A stretch of 64,000 nt of DNA from Azospirillum doebereinerae (GTDB lineage Bacteria; Pseudomonadota; Alphaproteobacteria; Azospirillales; Azospirillaceae), in the NCBI RefSeq assembly GCF_003989665.1, contig NZ_RZIJ01000001.1, positions 310,001-374,000 on the forward strand, in the 5' to 3' direction. The notes under the pieces were generated by a model. It was not told the DNA's origin. It saw only the letters and a program-made list of their open reading frames with translations, and did no database searches. Positions 44,213-54,401 of the stretch are shown here, one piece after another; positions within the stretch are counted from its first letter, which is position 1, and each line of letters opens with the position of its first letter. The translations under genes were made by a program, and so were the position numbers.

Positions 44213-45127
44213 CTACCCCGCCCTGCGGCGCCCGGCGCTGACCAGCAGCACGCCCGACACGATCACGGCGGCCCCGCCCCAGACCCAGGGCGAATAGGTT
44301 TCGCCGAAGGCCAGCGCGCCGCTCGCCAGCCCCACCGCCGTGGCGACGTAGCCGATCTGGCTGAGATAGACCGGCCCGGCCACCACCTGGAGCCGGAAAT
44401 ACAGCACATAGGTGAAGGCCGTCAGCAGGATCTGGAGCAGCGCCAACCCCGGCGCCAGGGCCAGCCCGGCGAGATCGCCGAACCCGCCCGAGACCAGCAG
44501 CGCCAACGCCACCCAGGCCGCCCCGCCGAACATGGTGCCGGTGGCGAGCGCCAGCGGATGGGCGCCGGGCGGCCACGCCCGCGTGCGGTAGACGTTGCCG
44601 GCGGCGACCGAGAGCGGGGCCAGGAAGGCGAAGAGCATCCAGCCGGCGAGATCCGGCGACGGCAGGCTGCCGCGCGGCCCGACGATCATCAGCGCGCCGA
44701 GCAGCCCGATCCCGATTCCCACCGTTCGCCGCCGGTCGGGCCGCTCGATGCGGATGGCCGTCGCCATCAGCAGGGTCAGGATCGGCGGTAGCGTGTAGAC
44801 GACGGCCGTCAGCCCGGCCCCCAGCCGGGGCATGACCAGGAAGATGACGACGTTGGACAGCGCCATCGACAGGAAGCCCGATACCGCGTAGTAGCGCAAA
44901 TACCGCCCGCCGAGCGGCAGCGGCGCGCCCTTCGCGCGGGTCAGCGCGGCGAGGATCGCCCCGGCCCCGACCATCATCGACAGCGCCCAGGGCAGCGGCG
45001 CCACCCCGGCGGACTGGGCCAGCTTGGTGATGGGAAACAGCGTGCCGATCAACCCGCCGGTGGCGAGCAGCAGGGCCAGCGGCTCCCATCGGCGGGATGG
45101 CGCGAGGACCGGGGACGACACGGACAT
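44213..45127 (-). CDS. EamA/DMT superfamily permease
   Basis: The 304-residue protein has ten predicted helices in two EamA repeats (GGLIGTLFPITKLAQSAGVAPLPWALS starts the first; QIGYVATAVGLASGALAFGE and PWVWGGAAVIVSGVLLV end the second). These drug/metabolite transporters export amino acids or small metabolites. No neighbour suggests a substrate. ATG 45127 has GGAGCG seven bases upstream. It is monocistronic or loosely linked to aceB, whose stop lies 123 bases upstream. Confidence 0.8.
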   Translation of the reverse strand: MSVSSPVLAPSRRWEPLALLLATGGLIGTLFPITKLAQSAGVAPLPWALSMMVGAGAILAALTRAKGAPLPLGGRYLRYYAVSGFLSMALSNVVIFLVMPRLGAGLTAVVYTLPPILTLLMATAIRIERPDRRRTVGIGIGLLGALMIVGPRGSLPSPDLAGWMLFAFLAPLSVAAGNVYRTRAWPPGAHPLALATGTMFGGAAWVALALLVSGGFGDLAGLALAPGLALLQILLTAFTYVLYFRLQVVAGPVYLSQIGYVATAVGLASGALAFGETYSPWVWGGAAVIVSGVLLVSAGRRRAG

Positions 45128-45249
45128 GGGAACGCTCCGGCACGGCGGGACAGGTCGAGGAGGGAACAGACATCGACCGATCCGCGCCGGAACGCCAGCC
45201 CGGCGCCCCGCAACGCACCCGTGCGGCGCGCGCAAGGCCCCGGCACGGC

Positions 45250-46866
<1,617 letters not shown>

Positions 46867-46984
46867 GCGGTGCTCCCCTTCCCCTATCGCGATGGACCGC
46901 TCTGCGGCGGTTGAGGAAGCGGTATAGCACGACCCGCGAACGATCCGGAGACGGCCGAACGTCGCAGTGCGGGAGGAGCGTTTG

Positions 46985-47114
46985 TTTATTTTGACACAGA
47001 TAGACACAGATGAACAAAACAAGTGAAAACTCTTCCTAACGCTCTAAACCGCGCTCATATTTTCAATCTTAATTCATCTGTGTCTATCTGTGTTCATCTG
47101 TGTCAAAAATAAAA
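46985..47114. repeat. GC-poor inverted repeat made of ACACAGAT units
   Basis: The left arm (46985-47015) reads TTTATTTTGACACAGATAG and on through ACACAGATGAAC. The right arm (47073-47114) is the inverted counterpart, with three TCTGTG units spaced by ten bases and ending GTGTCAAAAATAAA. About 57 bases of AT-rich sequence lie between them. The whole is far below the GC content of the rest of the window. It lies between the stop of xerD and the start of aceB. No transposase is present. Confidence 0.75.
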
Positions 47115-47130
47115 ACCCTCATCACCCCCG

Positions 47131-48126
47131 TCACGACGATGGTTCCACTGTCTTCCGCCGTGCCAGCGGGTGGTGGTCATGCATGACCTTCTTCAGCCGC
47201 TCCGTTACCACATGCGTGTAGATCTGGGTCGTCGCGATGTCTGCATGCCCCAGCATCTTCTGGACGGAACGCAGGTCGGCGCCATGGTCCAGCAAATGCG
47301 TCGCGAAGGCGTGGCGCAGGACGTGGGGGCTGACCTTCTCGGGGTCGATGTTGGACTCCAGCGCCAGCGCCTTCAGAATCTGGGCGAAGCGCTGCCGCGT
47401 CAGATGGCCGTCCAGCGAACTGCGTGACGGGAACAGGAAGGGAGTCTGCGCCAGTTCGCGCCCCGGCACGACGAAATGGCCGCGCAAGGGCAGGTAGGCC
47501 GCCAGCGCCGCCACGGCCGGATCGGAGAGCGGGACCATGCGCTCCTTGCCGCCCTTGCCGCGCACGATCAGGCCGCGCCCGTCGCGCAGGATCGCCGTCA
47601 TCGGCAGACCGACCAGTTCCGACACGCGCAGGCCGGTGGCGTAGAGCACCTCCAGCAGCGCCACCAGACGCAGGCCTTCCGGCCCGCCCCGCGCCTCGGC
47701 GGTGGCGATCATGGCGGAGACCTCGGCCTCGGTCAGGATCTTCGGCAGGGAACGCCCCTGCTTGGGGTTGTCGAGCGCCGAGGCCGGGTCGTCGGCCCGC
47801 CGCCCCTCCGACACCAGGAAGCGGTAGAACTGCCGCATCGCCGACAGGCGCCGCGCGATGGTGCGCGGGGCCGGGAACTCCTGCCCCACGCCCTGCCCTT
47901 GGAAAGCAAGGTAGGCGCGCAGATCCTCCGTCCCGGCGGTTTCCAGCGGCAGGCTGCGTTGGGCCAGCCAGCGGCCGAGGTCGGCGAGGTCGCGCTCGTA
48001 GGCGAGGCGCGTGTTCACCGCCGCGCCGCGCTCGGCCGTCAGCATGTCGAGAAAGGCGTCCACATGCGGCGAGGCCGCCAGGGAGCGCGGCTTGCACGGG
48101 CGTCCGCGACGCTTGGGTTCGCTCAT
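47131..48126 (-). CDS. xerD: Site-specific tyrosine recombinase XerD
   Basis: XerD with XerC resolves chromosome dimers at dif with FtsK. The 331-residue protein has an N-terminal SAM-like DNA-binding domain (VDAFLDMLTAERGAAVNTRLAYERDL) and the catalytic domain with Arg in ATGLRVSELVGL, Lys in RGKGGKERMVPL, HVLRHAFATHLLDHG, HADIATTQIYTHV with His and the nucleophile Tyr. A basic N-terminus (KRRGRPCKPR) precedes this. It starts four bases after the stop of the large exported protein gene and belongs to that operon. I saw no dif site nearby. Confidence 0.93.
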   Translation of the reverse strand: MSEPKRRGRPCKPRSLAASPHVDAFLDMLTAERGAAVNTRLAYERDLADLGRWLAQRSLPLETAGTEDLRAYLAFQGQGVGQEFPAPRTIARRLSAMRQFYRFLVSEGRRADDPASALDNPKQGRSLPKILTEAEVSAMIATAEARGGPEGLRLVALLEVLYATGLRVSELVGLPMTAILRDGRGLIVRGKGGKERMVPLSDPAVAALAAYLPLRGHFVVPGRELAQTPFLFPSRSSLDGHLTRQRFAQILKALALESNIDPEKVSPHVLRHAFATHLLDHGADLRSVQKMLGHADIATTQIYTHVVTERLKKVMHDHHPLARRKTVEPSS

Positions 48127-48130
48127 GCCG

Positions 48131-50095
48131 TCATGGTCCCGTCGTCGCAACCGGCGTTGCCGGAACAAGCCCCGCCCCAGCCGGCCCGGTGGGACCGGCC
48201 AGCGCCGCCATGGCCTCGCGGGCCAGGGCGCGGCCGTCCGGACCCAGCCCGACCGCCCGCAGATTGGCCGCCACCCGCGCCGTCACCAGGGGCGACACGG
48301 CGGCAGGGCCGCCATCGCCCAGCAGAAGCAGGGCCGTCACCACGGTCTCGCCGATCCGGCCGCCGTTCGCCGCGTCGCCCAGGCGCTGCCACAGCGCCGG
48401 ATCGGCCCCGTCCCCACCGGCCGGTGGACCGGCGCCGTCGGTCGCCGCCAGCCACGCCTCATCGGGCACTGTCACCCCCACCGCCTGGAGCAGCGCCAAC
48501 TGTCCGGCGATCCGGGCGCGGGCGGGGGCATCGGCGCCGCGCAACGCCTCGTCCAGCCACGCGCGCAGGCCGAGCGAAGACGGGCCGCTGCCGGTCGCCA
48601 CCGTGGCCAGCGGCCACAGCCACGCGACGTCGGCCATCCGCGCGCCGCGCAGGGCCAGATCCTGCCAGCGCTTCGCCGCGTCCAGCCGGCCGAGCGCGTG
48701 GTAGAGCCGCGCCGCCGCTGGGGCCAGCGCCGCCGCGTCGGCGGTGGGCGACACGCTGTCGAGCAATCCCGCCGCCGCGTTGCCGACCGGGCCGGCGCGC
48801 AAGCGCGGCTCGACCAGATCGACCGCCAGCGCGGCCAGAGCGACCCGGCGGGTTCCGTCCATCGCCGCCGCCATCGCCTGATGGACCAGCGCGCGGGTGC
48901 GGGCGGTGCGGTCGCGCTCCGCGATGTCCTTGACCCGCAGGAGTTCGTCGCCGCGCGCCGGGACCACGCCGTAGAGGTCGAGCAGTTGCCGGGTGTCGAG
49001 GAACAGCGCCGCCGCCGCCCGCTCGCCCGCCGCGACGCGGGTGGCCGGGTCGGTCGAGGAATTGGTCGCGACCGCCGCCAGGACCGCCGGATCGGTCAGG
49101 GCCAGCCGGTCCGGCGGCACGCCGACACGGGCGGTGCGCAGGGCGGCCAGCGTCAGCGGCGCGCTGTCCCTGATGTTCCGCGCCGGCGGCGGGGCGCCGC
49201 CGATCAGCGCCTCGGCGACGGGAAGGAAGGGGTCGGTGTGGGGGGCCTTCTCGCGCAGCAGGGCGAGCGTCAGCTCGGCGCCCGCCCGGTCGCCGGTCCG
49301 CACCCGGCAGAACAGTTCCAGCTTGCGCCAGTAGAGGTCGTCGAAGCCCCGGCCGCGCTCCTGCGCCTTGCCGCAGTCGATGGAGCCGGCCAACAGCTCC
49401 GAGTCGGTCAGGGCGCGGGCGGCGGCCTCGTCGGCGGCCAGCACGCCGGGAAGACGGGCGGCGAGGTCGGCCGCGCCGCGCGGGTCGCCCAGCCGCGCCA
49501 GCTTTTCGATCCGCAGCGCGCCGAAACGGCGGGCGGGGGGCGGCTCGTCGGCTTGGACGGCCGGCGATCCGGCGCTGAGCAGAAGGCGGCGGGCCAACGC
49601 CTTGGCGGCGGGCGACGGGGCGTTGACGGGAAGCGCCGCGATCAGCGGCAGCAGCTCCGCCCGGCCGATGCCGCGCCACGGGTCGCCGCCAAGCCCCTGC
49701 ACGCCGTCCAGCAGGCCGGCGCCGTCCGGGTCGGGGGGGCCGAGCGCCTCGCCCCGGATGACGGCGGGCGGCGGAACGGTCGGGACCACCGCCATCGACG
49801 GCGGCGCCACGGCGGGCGGGTTGGCGGCAACTGGGGCGGCGGCCTCCGGAACGACCGTCGGCGGCTCCACGGACGGCGCGGCGGCAGGCGCGGGGGACGG
49901 CACCGGGAGGGATGGCGTCGCGACCGCCGGGGGCGCCATGGCGGGCGAGCCCGCGCCGGGCGGGAACAGGCGGATCGGCGCGCCGACGCCCTGCGCCCCG
50001 GCGGGAAGGGTCCAGCCGAGGGCAGCCAGCGTCAAGGCGAGCGCGACCGCCCGCCCGGCAGCATGGGACGGTGGCTCAGCGCGGGAAGCGCTCAT
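48131..50095 (-). CDS. Large Ala/Pro-rich exported protein of unknown function
   Basis: The 654-residue product has a signal peptide (AGRAVALALTLAALGWTLPAGA, cleavage near AQ-G), a Pro/Ala/Val-rich linker over about residues 45-120, and then a long all-alpha domain rich in Ala, Leu, Arg and Asp that reads like helical solenoid repeats (for example GRAELLPLIAALPVNAP; AARLYHALGRLDAAKRW). I do not recognise an enzyme domain; the repeats resemble TPR-like packing. Related proteins sit next to xerD in other alphaproteobacteria. The start overlaps the 46-residue membrane protein by 20 bases, so both are likely translated together. Confidence 0.7.
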   Translation of the reverse strand: MSASRAEPPSHAAGRAVALALTLAALGWTLPAGAQGVGAPIRLFPPGAGSPAMAPPAVATPSLPVPSPAPAAAPSVEPPTVVPEAAAPVAANPPAVAPPSMAVVPTVPPPAVIRGEALGPPDPDGAGLLDGVQGLGGDPWRGIGRAELLPLIAALPVNAPSPAAKALARRLLLSAGSPAVQADEPPPARRFGALRIEKLARLGDPRGAADLAARLPGVLAADEAAARALTDSELLAGSIDCGKAQERGRGFDDLYWRKLELFCRVRTGDRAGAELTLALLREKAPHTDPFLPVAEALIGGAPPPARNIRDSAPLTLAALRTARVGVPPDRLALTDPAVLAAVATNSSTDPATRVAAGERAAAALFLDTRQLLDLYGVVPARGDELLRVKDIAERDRTARTRALVHQAMAAAMDGTRRVALAALAVDLVEPRLRAGPVGNAAAGLLDSVSPTADAAALAPAAARLYHALGRLDAAKRWQDLALRGARMADVAWLWPLATVATGSGPSSLGLRAWLDEALRGADAPARARIAGQLALLQAVGVTVPDEAWLAATDGAGPPAGGDGADPALWQRLGDAANGGRIGETVVTALLLLGDGGPAAVSPLVTARVAANLRAVGLGPDGRALAREAMAALAGPTGPAGAGLVPATPVATTGP

Positions 50096-50216
50096 CCGGC
50101 AGGACCTTTTCCACCGCCTTCGACGGGGCCGGCATGTCCCAGGACGCAAGGAACGCCATGCCGCCACCGATGATCAGAAGCAGCAGGACGACGAGAACGG
50201 AAACAAACCGGCTCAT
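50076..50216 (-). CDS. Small 46-residue membrane protein
   Basis: ATG 50216 opens a 46-codon frame: a single membrane helix (FVSVLVVLLLLIIGGGMAFLA) and a short polar tail ending PSKAVEKVLPDERFPR. The stop codon lies 20 bases inside the next gene in another frame. A membrane helix with a positively charged tail, the coding-like third positions and the tight overlap all argue that it is real. Topology suggests an inner-membrane anchor with a periplasmic tail. Its function is unknown, but it probably works with the exported protein encoded next. Confidence 0.65.
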   Translation of the reverse strand: MSRFVSVLVVLLLLIIGGGMAFLASWDMPAPSKAVEKVLPDERFPR

Positions 50217-50549
50217 GGCACCAAGGACGTGTTGTGTACGGGAAAGGGCGAGGCGTGCGGGCTATCACGGCCTGCGACCGCGCGGGTTGGGACAAGGAAA
50301 GGCTTTTCTGCTAAAGCATCGGCCGTTTGTCCGGTCACCGCCGGCCGTGGGGCCGCCATTGGCTGGCGCGCAGTGTAGACGCAGGACGCGCCGCCGCGCA
50401 ACACGTGGCCCAAGCAACTGTGTAGCTTGGGCAACTGTGCGGTCCGGGCGACTGTTCTGCGGGCGTCGCATGTGCCTGTGCTTGTGTCCGGGTGGTTGGG
50501 TTGGGTATGACGGTTCGGCGACGGGACTCGGGATGATGGGTGGGGTGAG
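50217..50549. other. 333-base divergent region before aroK
   Basis: No gene is seen. It must hold the promoters for the xerD operon (leftwards) and for aroK-aroB (rightwards). A 17-base unit is repeated three times at 50415-50465. The aroK-proximal end is G/T-rich (GTCCGGGTGGTTGGGTTGGG). No clear -35/-10 pair was identified. Confidence 0.5.
50415..50465. repeat. Three tandem copies of a 17-base unit
   Basis: CAACTGTGTAGCTTGGG, CAACTGTGCGGTCCGGG and CGACTGTTCTGCGGGCG follow directly on one another, sharing the C(A/G)ACTGT start and a G-rich end. The period of 17 bases is not a multiple of three and the region is non-coding. Such arrays may be multiple binding sites for one regulator near the aroK promoter or slipped-strand repeats. 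Confidence 0.5.
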
Positions 50550-51254
50550 ATGGGACTGCGCAAGGCGATGACCGCCCAGCTTCCGGACCAAGCGGAGATC
50601 GCGTCGCCGATGCTGCCCCGCACCGTGGTGCTGGTCGGGCTGATGGGTGCCGGCAAGAGCGCCATCGGGCGCCGGCTGGCGACGCGCCTCAACCTGCCCT
50701 TCCGCGACGCCGACACCGAGATCGAGGCGGCCGCCGGCTGCACCATCGCCGAGATCTTCGCCCGCGACGGCGAGCCGGTGTTCCGCGCGGTGGAGCGCAA
50801 GATCATCGCCCGCCTGCTGACCGAGGAGCCGCCGCACATCCTGGCCACCGGCGGCGGCGCCTTCATGGACGCCGAGACCCGCGCCACCATCCACGACCAC
50901 GGCCTCTCGGTGTGGCTGCGGGCGGAGCTGGACGTGCTGATCGCCCGCACCGCGCGTCGCACCCACCGGCCGCTGCTGAACCAGGGCGACCCGCGCGACG
51001 TGCTGGGCCGGCTGATGGCTCTGCGCTACCCCATCTACGCCGAGGCCGACCTGACCGTGGTCAGCGACGAACGTCCCCCCGACACCACCGTGGAGTTGGT
51101 CATCGACGCGCTGGAGGCGCATTTCGGCCTGCGCCTGCCGCACCGCACGCCGCACCACCACGCCCCCCAGAAGGCCGTTCCCGCCAAGACCATTCCGACC
51201 AAGACCGCCTCCCAGAAGACCACCCCTTCGAAAAACGCCGAGAAGAGCCGATGA
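50550..51254 (+). CDS. aroK: Shikimate kinase
   Basis: AroK phosphorylates shikimate at the 3-hydroxyl with ATP. The 234-residue protein has the P-loop [16 protein letters not shown], the shikimate aspartate [16 protein letters not shown] with Arg, ATGGGAFMD and the lid LLNQGDPRD. After about residue 200 a Lys/Thr/Pro-rich tail ([18 protein letters not shown]) extends the protein by 25-30 residues beyond the usual length and should be disordered. Start ATG 50550 follows GGGGTGAG; ATG 50568 is possible. The aroB start overlaps its stop by four bases (ATGA). Confidence 0.95.
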   Translation: MGLRKAMTAQLPDQAEIASPMLPRTVVLVGLMGAGKSAIGRRLATRLNLPFRDADTEIEAAAGCTIAEIFARDGEPVFRAVERKIIARLLTEEPPHILATGGGAFMDAETRATIHDHGLSVWLRAELDVLIARTARRTHRPLLNQGDPRDVLGRLMALRYPIYAEADLTVVSDERPPDTTVELVIDALEAHFGLRLPHRTPHHHAPQKAVPAKTIPTKTASQKTTPSKNAEKSR

Positions 51255-52375
51255 CCGCCACCCTCGACACCGTCCGCCTCGACCTCGGACCGCGGAGCTA
51301 CGACATCCTGGTCGGCGACGGCGTGCTCTCCGACGCGGGCGAGCGCATCGCAGCGGTCACGCGGGGCCGCGCGCCCATCGTGGTGACGGACGCCAACGTC
51401 GGCCCGCTGCACCTCGATTCGCTGAACGCCGCGATGGTGGAGGCCGGCATCGCCCCCTCCCCCGCCATCACCCTGCCGGCCGGCGAGAAGACCAAGGACT
51501 TCGGCCACTTCCAATCCCTGATGAACGAGATCCTTGGGCGCGGGATCGAGCGGTCCACCGTGCTGCTGGCGCTGGGCGGCGGGGTGATCGGCGACATCAC
51601 CGGCTTCGCCGCCGCCTCGGCGCTGCGCGGCATCGACTTCATCCAGGTGCCGACGACGCTGCTGAGCCAAGTGGACAGCTCGGTCGGCGGCAAGACCGGC
51701 ATCAACAGCCCGCACGGCAAGAACCTGATCGGCGCCTTCCACCAGCCGCGCCTCGTCATCGCCGACACCGCCACGCTCGACACCCTGCCCCGGCGCGAGG
51801 TGCTGGCGGGCTACGCCGAGGTCGCCAAATACGGGCTGATCCGCCTGCCGGACTTCTTCGCCTGGCTGGAGGAGAACGGCCGCCGCGTGGTGGACGGCGA
51901 CAGCGCCGCCCGCCGCCACGCCGTCACCGTCAGCTGCCGCGCCAAGGCCGACATCGTCGGCGTGGACGAGCGCGAGAGCGGCGACCGCGCCCTGCTGAAC
52001 CTCGGCCACACCTTCGGCCACGCGCTGGAGGCGGCGACCGGCTTCGGCCAGACCCTGCTGCACGGCGAGGGCGTCGCCATCGGCATGGTCATGGCCTTCG
52101 ACCTGTCGGTGAGGCTCGGCCTGTGCCCGGCCGAGGACGCCCGGCGCGCCCGCGCCCATCTGGCCGGGGTGGGGCTGCCGGTCCGCGCCGCCGACGTGGC
52201 CGGCGTGACCTGGGACGTGGACGGGCTGGTGCGCTCCATGGCCAAGGACAAGAAGGTGCAGGACGGCCGCATCACCTTCATCCTGGCCAACGGCATCGGC
52301 AAGGCCTTCACCCGACGCGACGTGGACGCCGCTTCGGTGCGCGCCGTGCTGGAGGAGTCCGTCAGCCCCGCCTGA
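51251..52375 (+). CDS. aroB: 3-dehydroquinate synthase
   Basis: AroB converts DAHP to 3-dehydroquinate, the second shikimate step, with NAD and a divalent metal. The 374-residue protein has [58 protein letters not shown] and [11 protein letters not shown] with the zinc histidines. It overlaps aroK by four bases, the arrangement common in Proteobacteria, so the two are translationally coupled. Confidence 0.97.
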   Translation: MTATLDTVRLDLGPRSYDILVGDGVLSDAGERIAAVTRGRAPIVVTDANVGPLHLDSLNAAMVEAGIAPSPAITLPAGEKTKDFGHFQSLMNEILGRGIERSTVLLALGGGVIGDITGFAAASALRGIDFIQVPTTLLSQVDSSVGGKTGINSPHGKNLIGAFHQPRLVIADTATLDTLPRREVLAGYAEVAKYGLIRLPDFFAWLEENGRRVVDGDSAARRHAVTVSCRAKADIVGVDERESGDRALLNLGHTFGHALEAATGFGQTLLHGEGVAIGMVMAFDLSVRLGLCPAEDARRARAHLAGVGLPVRAADVAGVTWDVDGLVRSMAKDKKVQDGRITFILANGIGKAFTRRDVDAASVRAVLEESVSPA

Positions 52376-52500
52376 GGGGTACGGGGCGACGCCGATCATC
52401 CGCCTATCGTATCATTGCGGCGCCTCCCCTTCCCTTTCCATACTCCGCCGACGATCGCCGGGACTCCGGCGGTATCAACGATCGGGGGAGGAACACGGCG

Positions 52501-52992
52501 ATGAAGACGCTTTCGGCCACGGCGGTATTGACCCTGGCAGGGCTGACGCTGGCGGCGCAGCCGGCCTTGGCGCTGGATGTGCGGGAGTCGGCGCGGATCG
52601 CCGCCCCCATCGAGCGGGTGTGGGAGCAGGTCGGCGCCTTCTGCGCGCTGGGCGCTTGGCACCCGGCGGTGGAGGGCTGCACCCTGCGCCAGAACGGCAA
52701 GGCCACCGAACGCGAACTGGCCCTGAAGGGCGGCGGGTCCATCGAGGAGCGCTTGCAGGCCAGCTCCCCCGCCAAGCACTGGCTCCGCTACGGGCTGGTC
52801 GCCGGGCCGCTGCCGGTCAAGGACTACGTCTCCACCATCCGGCTGACCGCCGTCGACGCCAACACCACCCGCATCGTCTGGTCGTCCCACTTCACCGCCA
52901 AGGGCGCCTCCGACGCGCAGGCGCGCAAGACCATCGCCGGAATCTACACCAGCGGCTTCGATGGCCTGCGCAAGAGCCTGACCGGCCAATAG
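52501..52992 (+). CDS. Exported SRPBCC (START-like) superfamily protein
   Basis: The 163-residue product has a signal peptide (MKTLSATAVLTLAGLTLAAQPALA) and one SRPBCC domain: VRESARIAAPIERVWEQVGAFCALGAWHP, TERELALKGGGSIEERL, and the C-terminal helix KTIAGIYTSGFDGLRKSL. The fold binds hydrophobic ligands; polyketide cyclase/dehydrase-like proteins of this kind are common and mostly uncharacterised. GGGGGAGGAACACGGCG gives a strong ribosome site. It is monocistronic. A periplasmic place is inferred from the signal peptide. Confidence 0.8.
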   Translation: MKTLSATAVLTLAGLTLAAQPALALDVRESARIAAPIERVWEQVGAFCALGAWHPAVEGCTLRQNGKATERELALKGGGSIEERLQASSPAKHWLRYGLVAGPLPVKDYVSTIRLTAVDANTTRIVWSSHFTAKGASDAQARKTIAGIYTSGFDGLRKSLTGQ

Positions 52993-53040
52993 GGCCGCAC
53001 GCCCCCGTTCAGCGAGACTGCGGTATCATAGGTAATAGCA

Positions 53041-53065
53041 TCAATTCGGTATATTGACTGTCAAT
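53041..53065. promoter_or_regulatory. Overlapping palindromes upstream of the CBS protein gene
   Basis: TCAAT-N7-ATTGA (53041-53057) overlaps the perfect palindrome ATTGAC-T-GTCAAT (53053-53065). The stretch is AT-rich, 92-116 bases upstream of ATG 53157. The half-sites TTGA and TCAA recall CRP/FNR-type sites but the spacing does not fit the FNR consensus. Likely a regulator site; which one is unknown. Confidence 0.4.
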
Positions 53066-53156
53066 TCCATCAACTGTCAGGATTGCCTCTCCGTGATGCC
53101 GCCTCGCGGCGCGGTGCAGTTTGTCCACAAAGCCTACCACCGAGGGAGACGGACAC

Positions 53157-53615
53157 ATGCCGACCCGGAAACTGATGCCGGATGTGATCAAGAAGCAGGA
53201 GCTGTCCTGCCTGCCGGCGACCGCCACCGTGCGGGACGCCGCCCTGCTGATGGCGGAACGGCGAATCGCCGCCGTGCTGGTCACCGAGGGCCGGACGCTG
53301 AAAGGCATCGTCACCGAGCGTGACATCACCGTCCGCGTGGTCTCGGCCGGGCTGGACCCGCAGACGACGCCCCTGTCGGCTGTGATGACCGCCGATCCCG
53401 ACACGCTGGAACCTTCGGCGGCGGCGCTGGCCGCGATGGAGTTGATGGAACGGCACCATTACCGCCACCTGCCCGTCACGGTGGACGGCGAGGTGGTCGG
53501 CATGGTGTCGATCCGCGATCTGTTCGCGGTGGTCCGCGCCCATCTGGAGGACGAGATCCGCGACCGCGAGGCTTTCATCTTCGGTTCGGGCTACTCCGCC
53601 GAAGCGGCGGTTTAG
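53157..53615 (+). CDS. Tandem CBS domain protein
   Basis: The 152-residue cytosolic protein consists of two CBS domains forming one Bateman module: LPATATVRDAALLMAERRIAAVLVTEGRTLKGIVTERDIT and LEPSAAALAAMELMERHHYRHLPVTVDGEVVGMVSIRDLF (split over residues 15-60 and 80-125). These bind adenine nucleotides such as AMP, ATP or NADH and regulate a partner protein. ATG 53157 has GGGAG eight bases upstream. It is monocistronic, preceded by palindromes at 53041-53065. Partner unknown. Confidence 0.88.
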   Translation: MPTRKLMPDVIKKQELSCLPATATVRDAALLMAERRIAAVLVTEGRTLKGIVTERDITVRVVSAGLDPQTTPLSAVMTADPDTLEPSAAALAAMELMERHHYRHLPVTVDGEVVGMVSIRDLFAVVRAHLEDEIRDREAFIFGSGYSAEAAV

Positions 53616-53755
53616 CGGGGCTCGCGAACAGTCCATTGACGCATCGGTAATGCTGCATTGCGGTGGGGTCGGCTTGACCAAAGGGCTGCCCCCACCGATA
53701 GTTCCTACGGTCGCAAGGCGGCTCCGCCGCTCGACCGGATGAACCGAGAGTCCCG

Positions 53756-54370
53756 ATGCCCCTGTCCGCCCCCGCCGACCGCGAACACATCCACACCCGC
53801 CGCGTCACCTGCCAGGGCTTCCGCCGCGCCGATGGGCTGTGGGACATCGAAGGCCACCTGACCGACGTCAAGAGCTACGGCTTCCACACCGAGGAGCGCG
53901 GGCGGCTGTCCCCCGGCGACCCCATCCACCAGATGTGGATGCGCATGACGGTGGACGACCAACTGGTCGTGCGGGCCATCGAGGCGGTGACCGACGACAG
54001 CCCCTATCTGGCCTGTGGCTCGATCACCCCGGCTTTCCAGACGCTGGTCGGGTTGCGCATCGCCGCCGGCTGGACCCAGGCGGTCAAGCAGCGGCTGGGC
54101 GGGCCGAAGGGCTGCACCCATCTGGTGGAGTTGCTGGGACCGATGGCGACCACCGCCTTCCAAACCGTCTTCCCCATCCTCGCCCGCGAGAAGGCGGCGA
54201 AGGCAAAGCAGGAGGGCCGCCCCGCCCATGACGGCAAGGAACGCCCGGTCCTGCTGAACATGTGCCACATCCTGTCGAGCGACGGCGACGTGGCCCGCAA
54301 GAACTGGCCCGAGCATTACACCGGCACGGACCGCGAGCCGGCACCGCAGGGAAACGAAGCGGCGGAGTGA
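53756..54370 (+). CDS. DUF2889 family protein
   Basis: The 204-residue soluble protein matches the DUF2889 family: HTRRVTCQGFRRADGLWDIEGHLTDVKSYGF at the N-terminus, HQMWMRMTVDDQLVVRAIEAV, TPAFQTLVGLRIAAGW and GCTHLVELLGPMATTAFQT, with a later MCHILSSDGDVARKNWPEHY. The function of the family is unknown. Conserved Cys and His residues (CTHL, MCH) suggest a metal site or enzyme activity, but this is inference. It is monocistronic and convergent with the ribbon-helix-helix gene. Confidence 0.8.
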   Translation: MPLSAPADREHIHTRRVTCQGFRRADGLWDIEGHLTDVKSYGFHTEERGRLSPGDPIHQMWMRMTVDDQLVVRAIEAVTDDSPYLACGSITPAFQTLVGLRIAAGWTQAVKQRLGGPKGCTHLVELLGPMATTAFQTVFPILAREKAAKAKQEGRPAHDGKERPVLLNMCHILSSDGDVARKNWPEHYTGTDREPAPQGNEAAE

Positions 54371-54401
54371 GCGCGGCGAAACGTGGCGGACGCCACGCCG
54401 C

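Noticed and set aside
46985..47114. A dif site for XerC/XerD
   Set aside because: The repeat has the wrong length and composition for the 28-bp dif sequence and is probably not a Xer target.
50415..50465. A CRISPR array
   Set aside because: Only three units of 17 bases exist, without spacers or cas genes.
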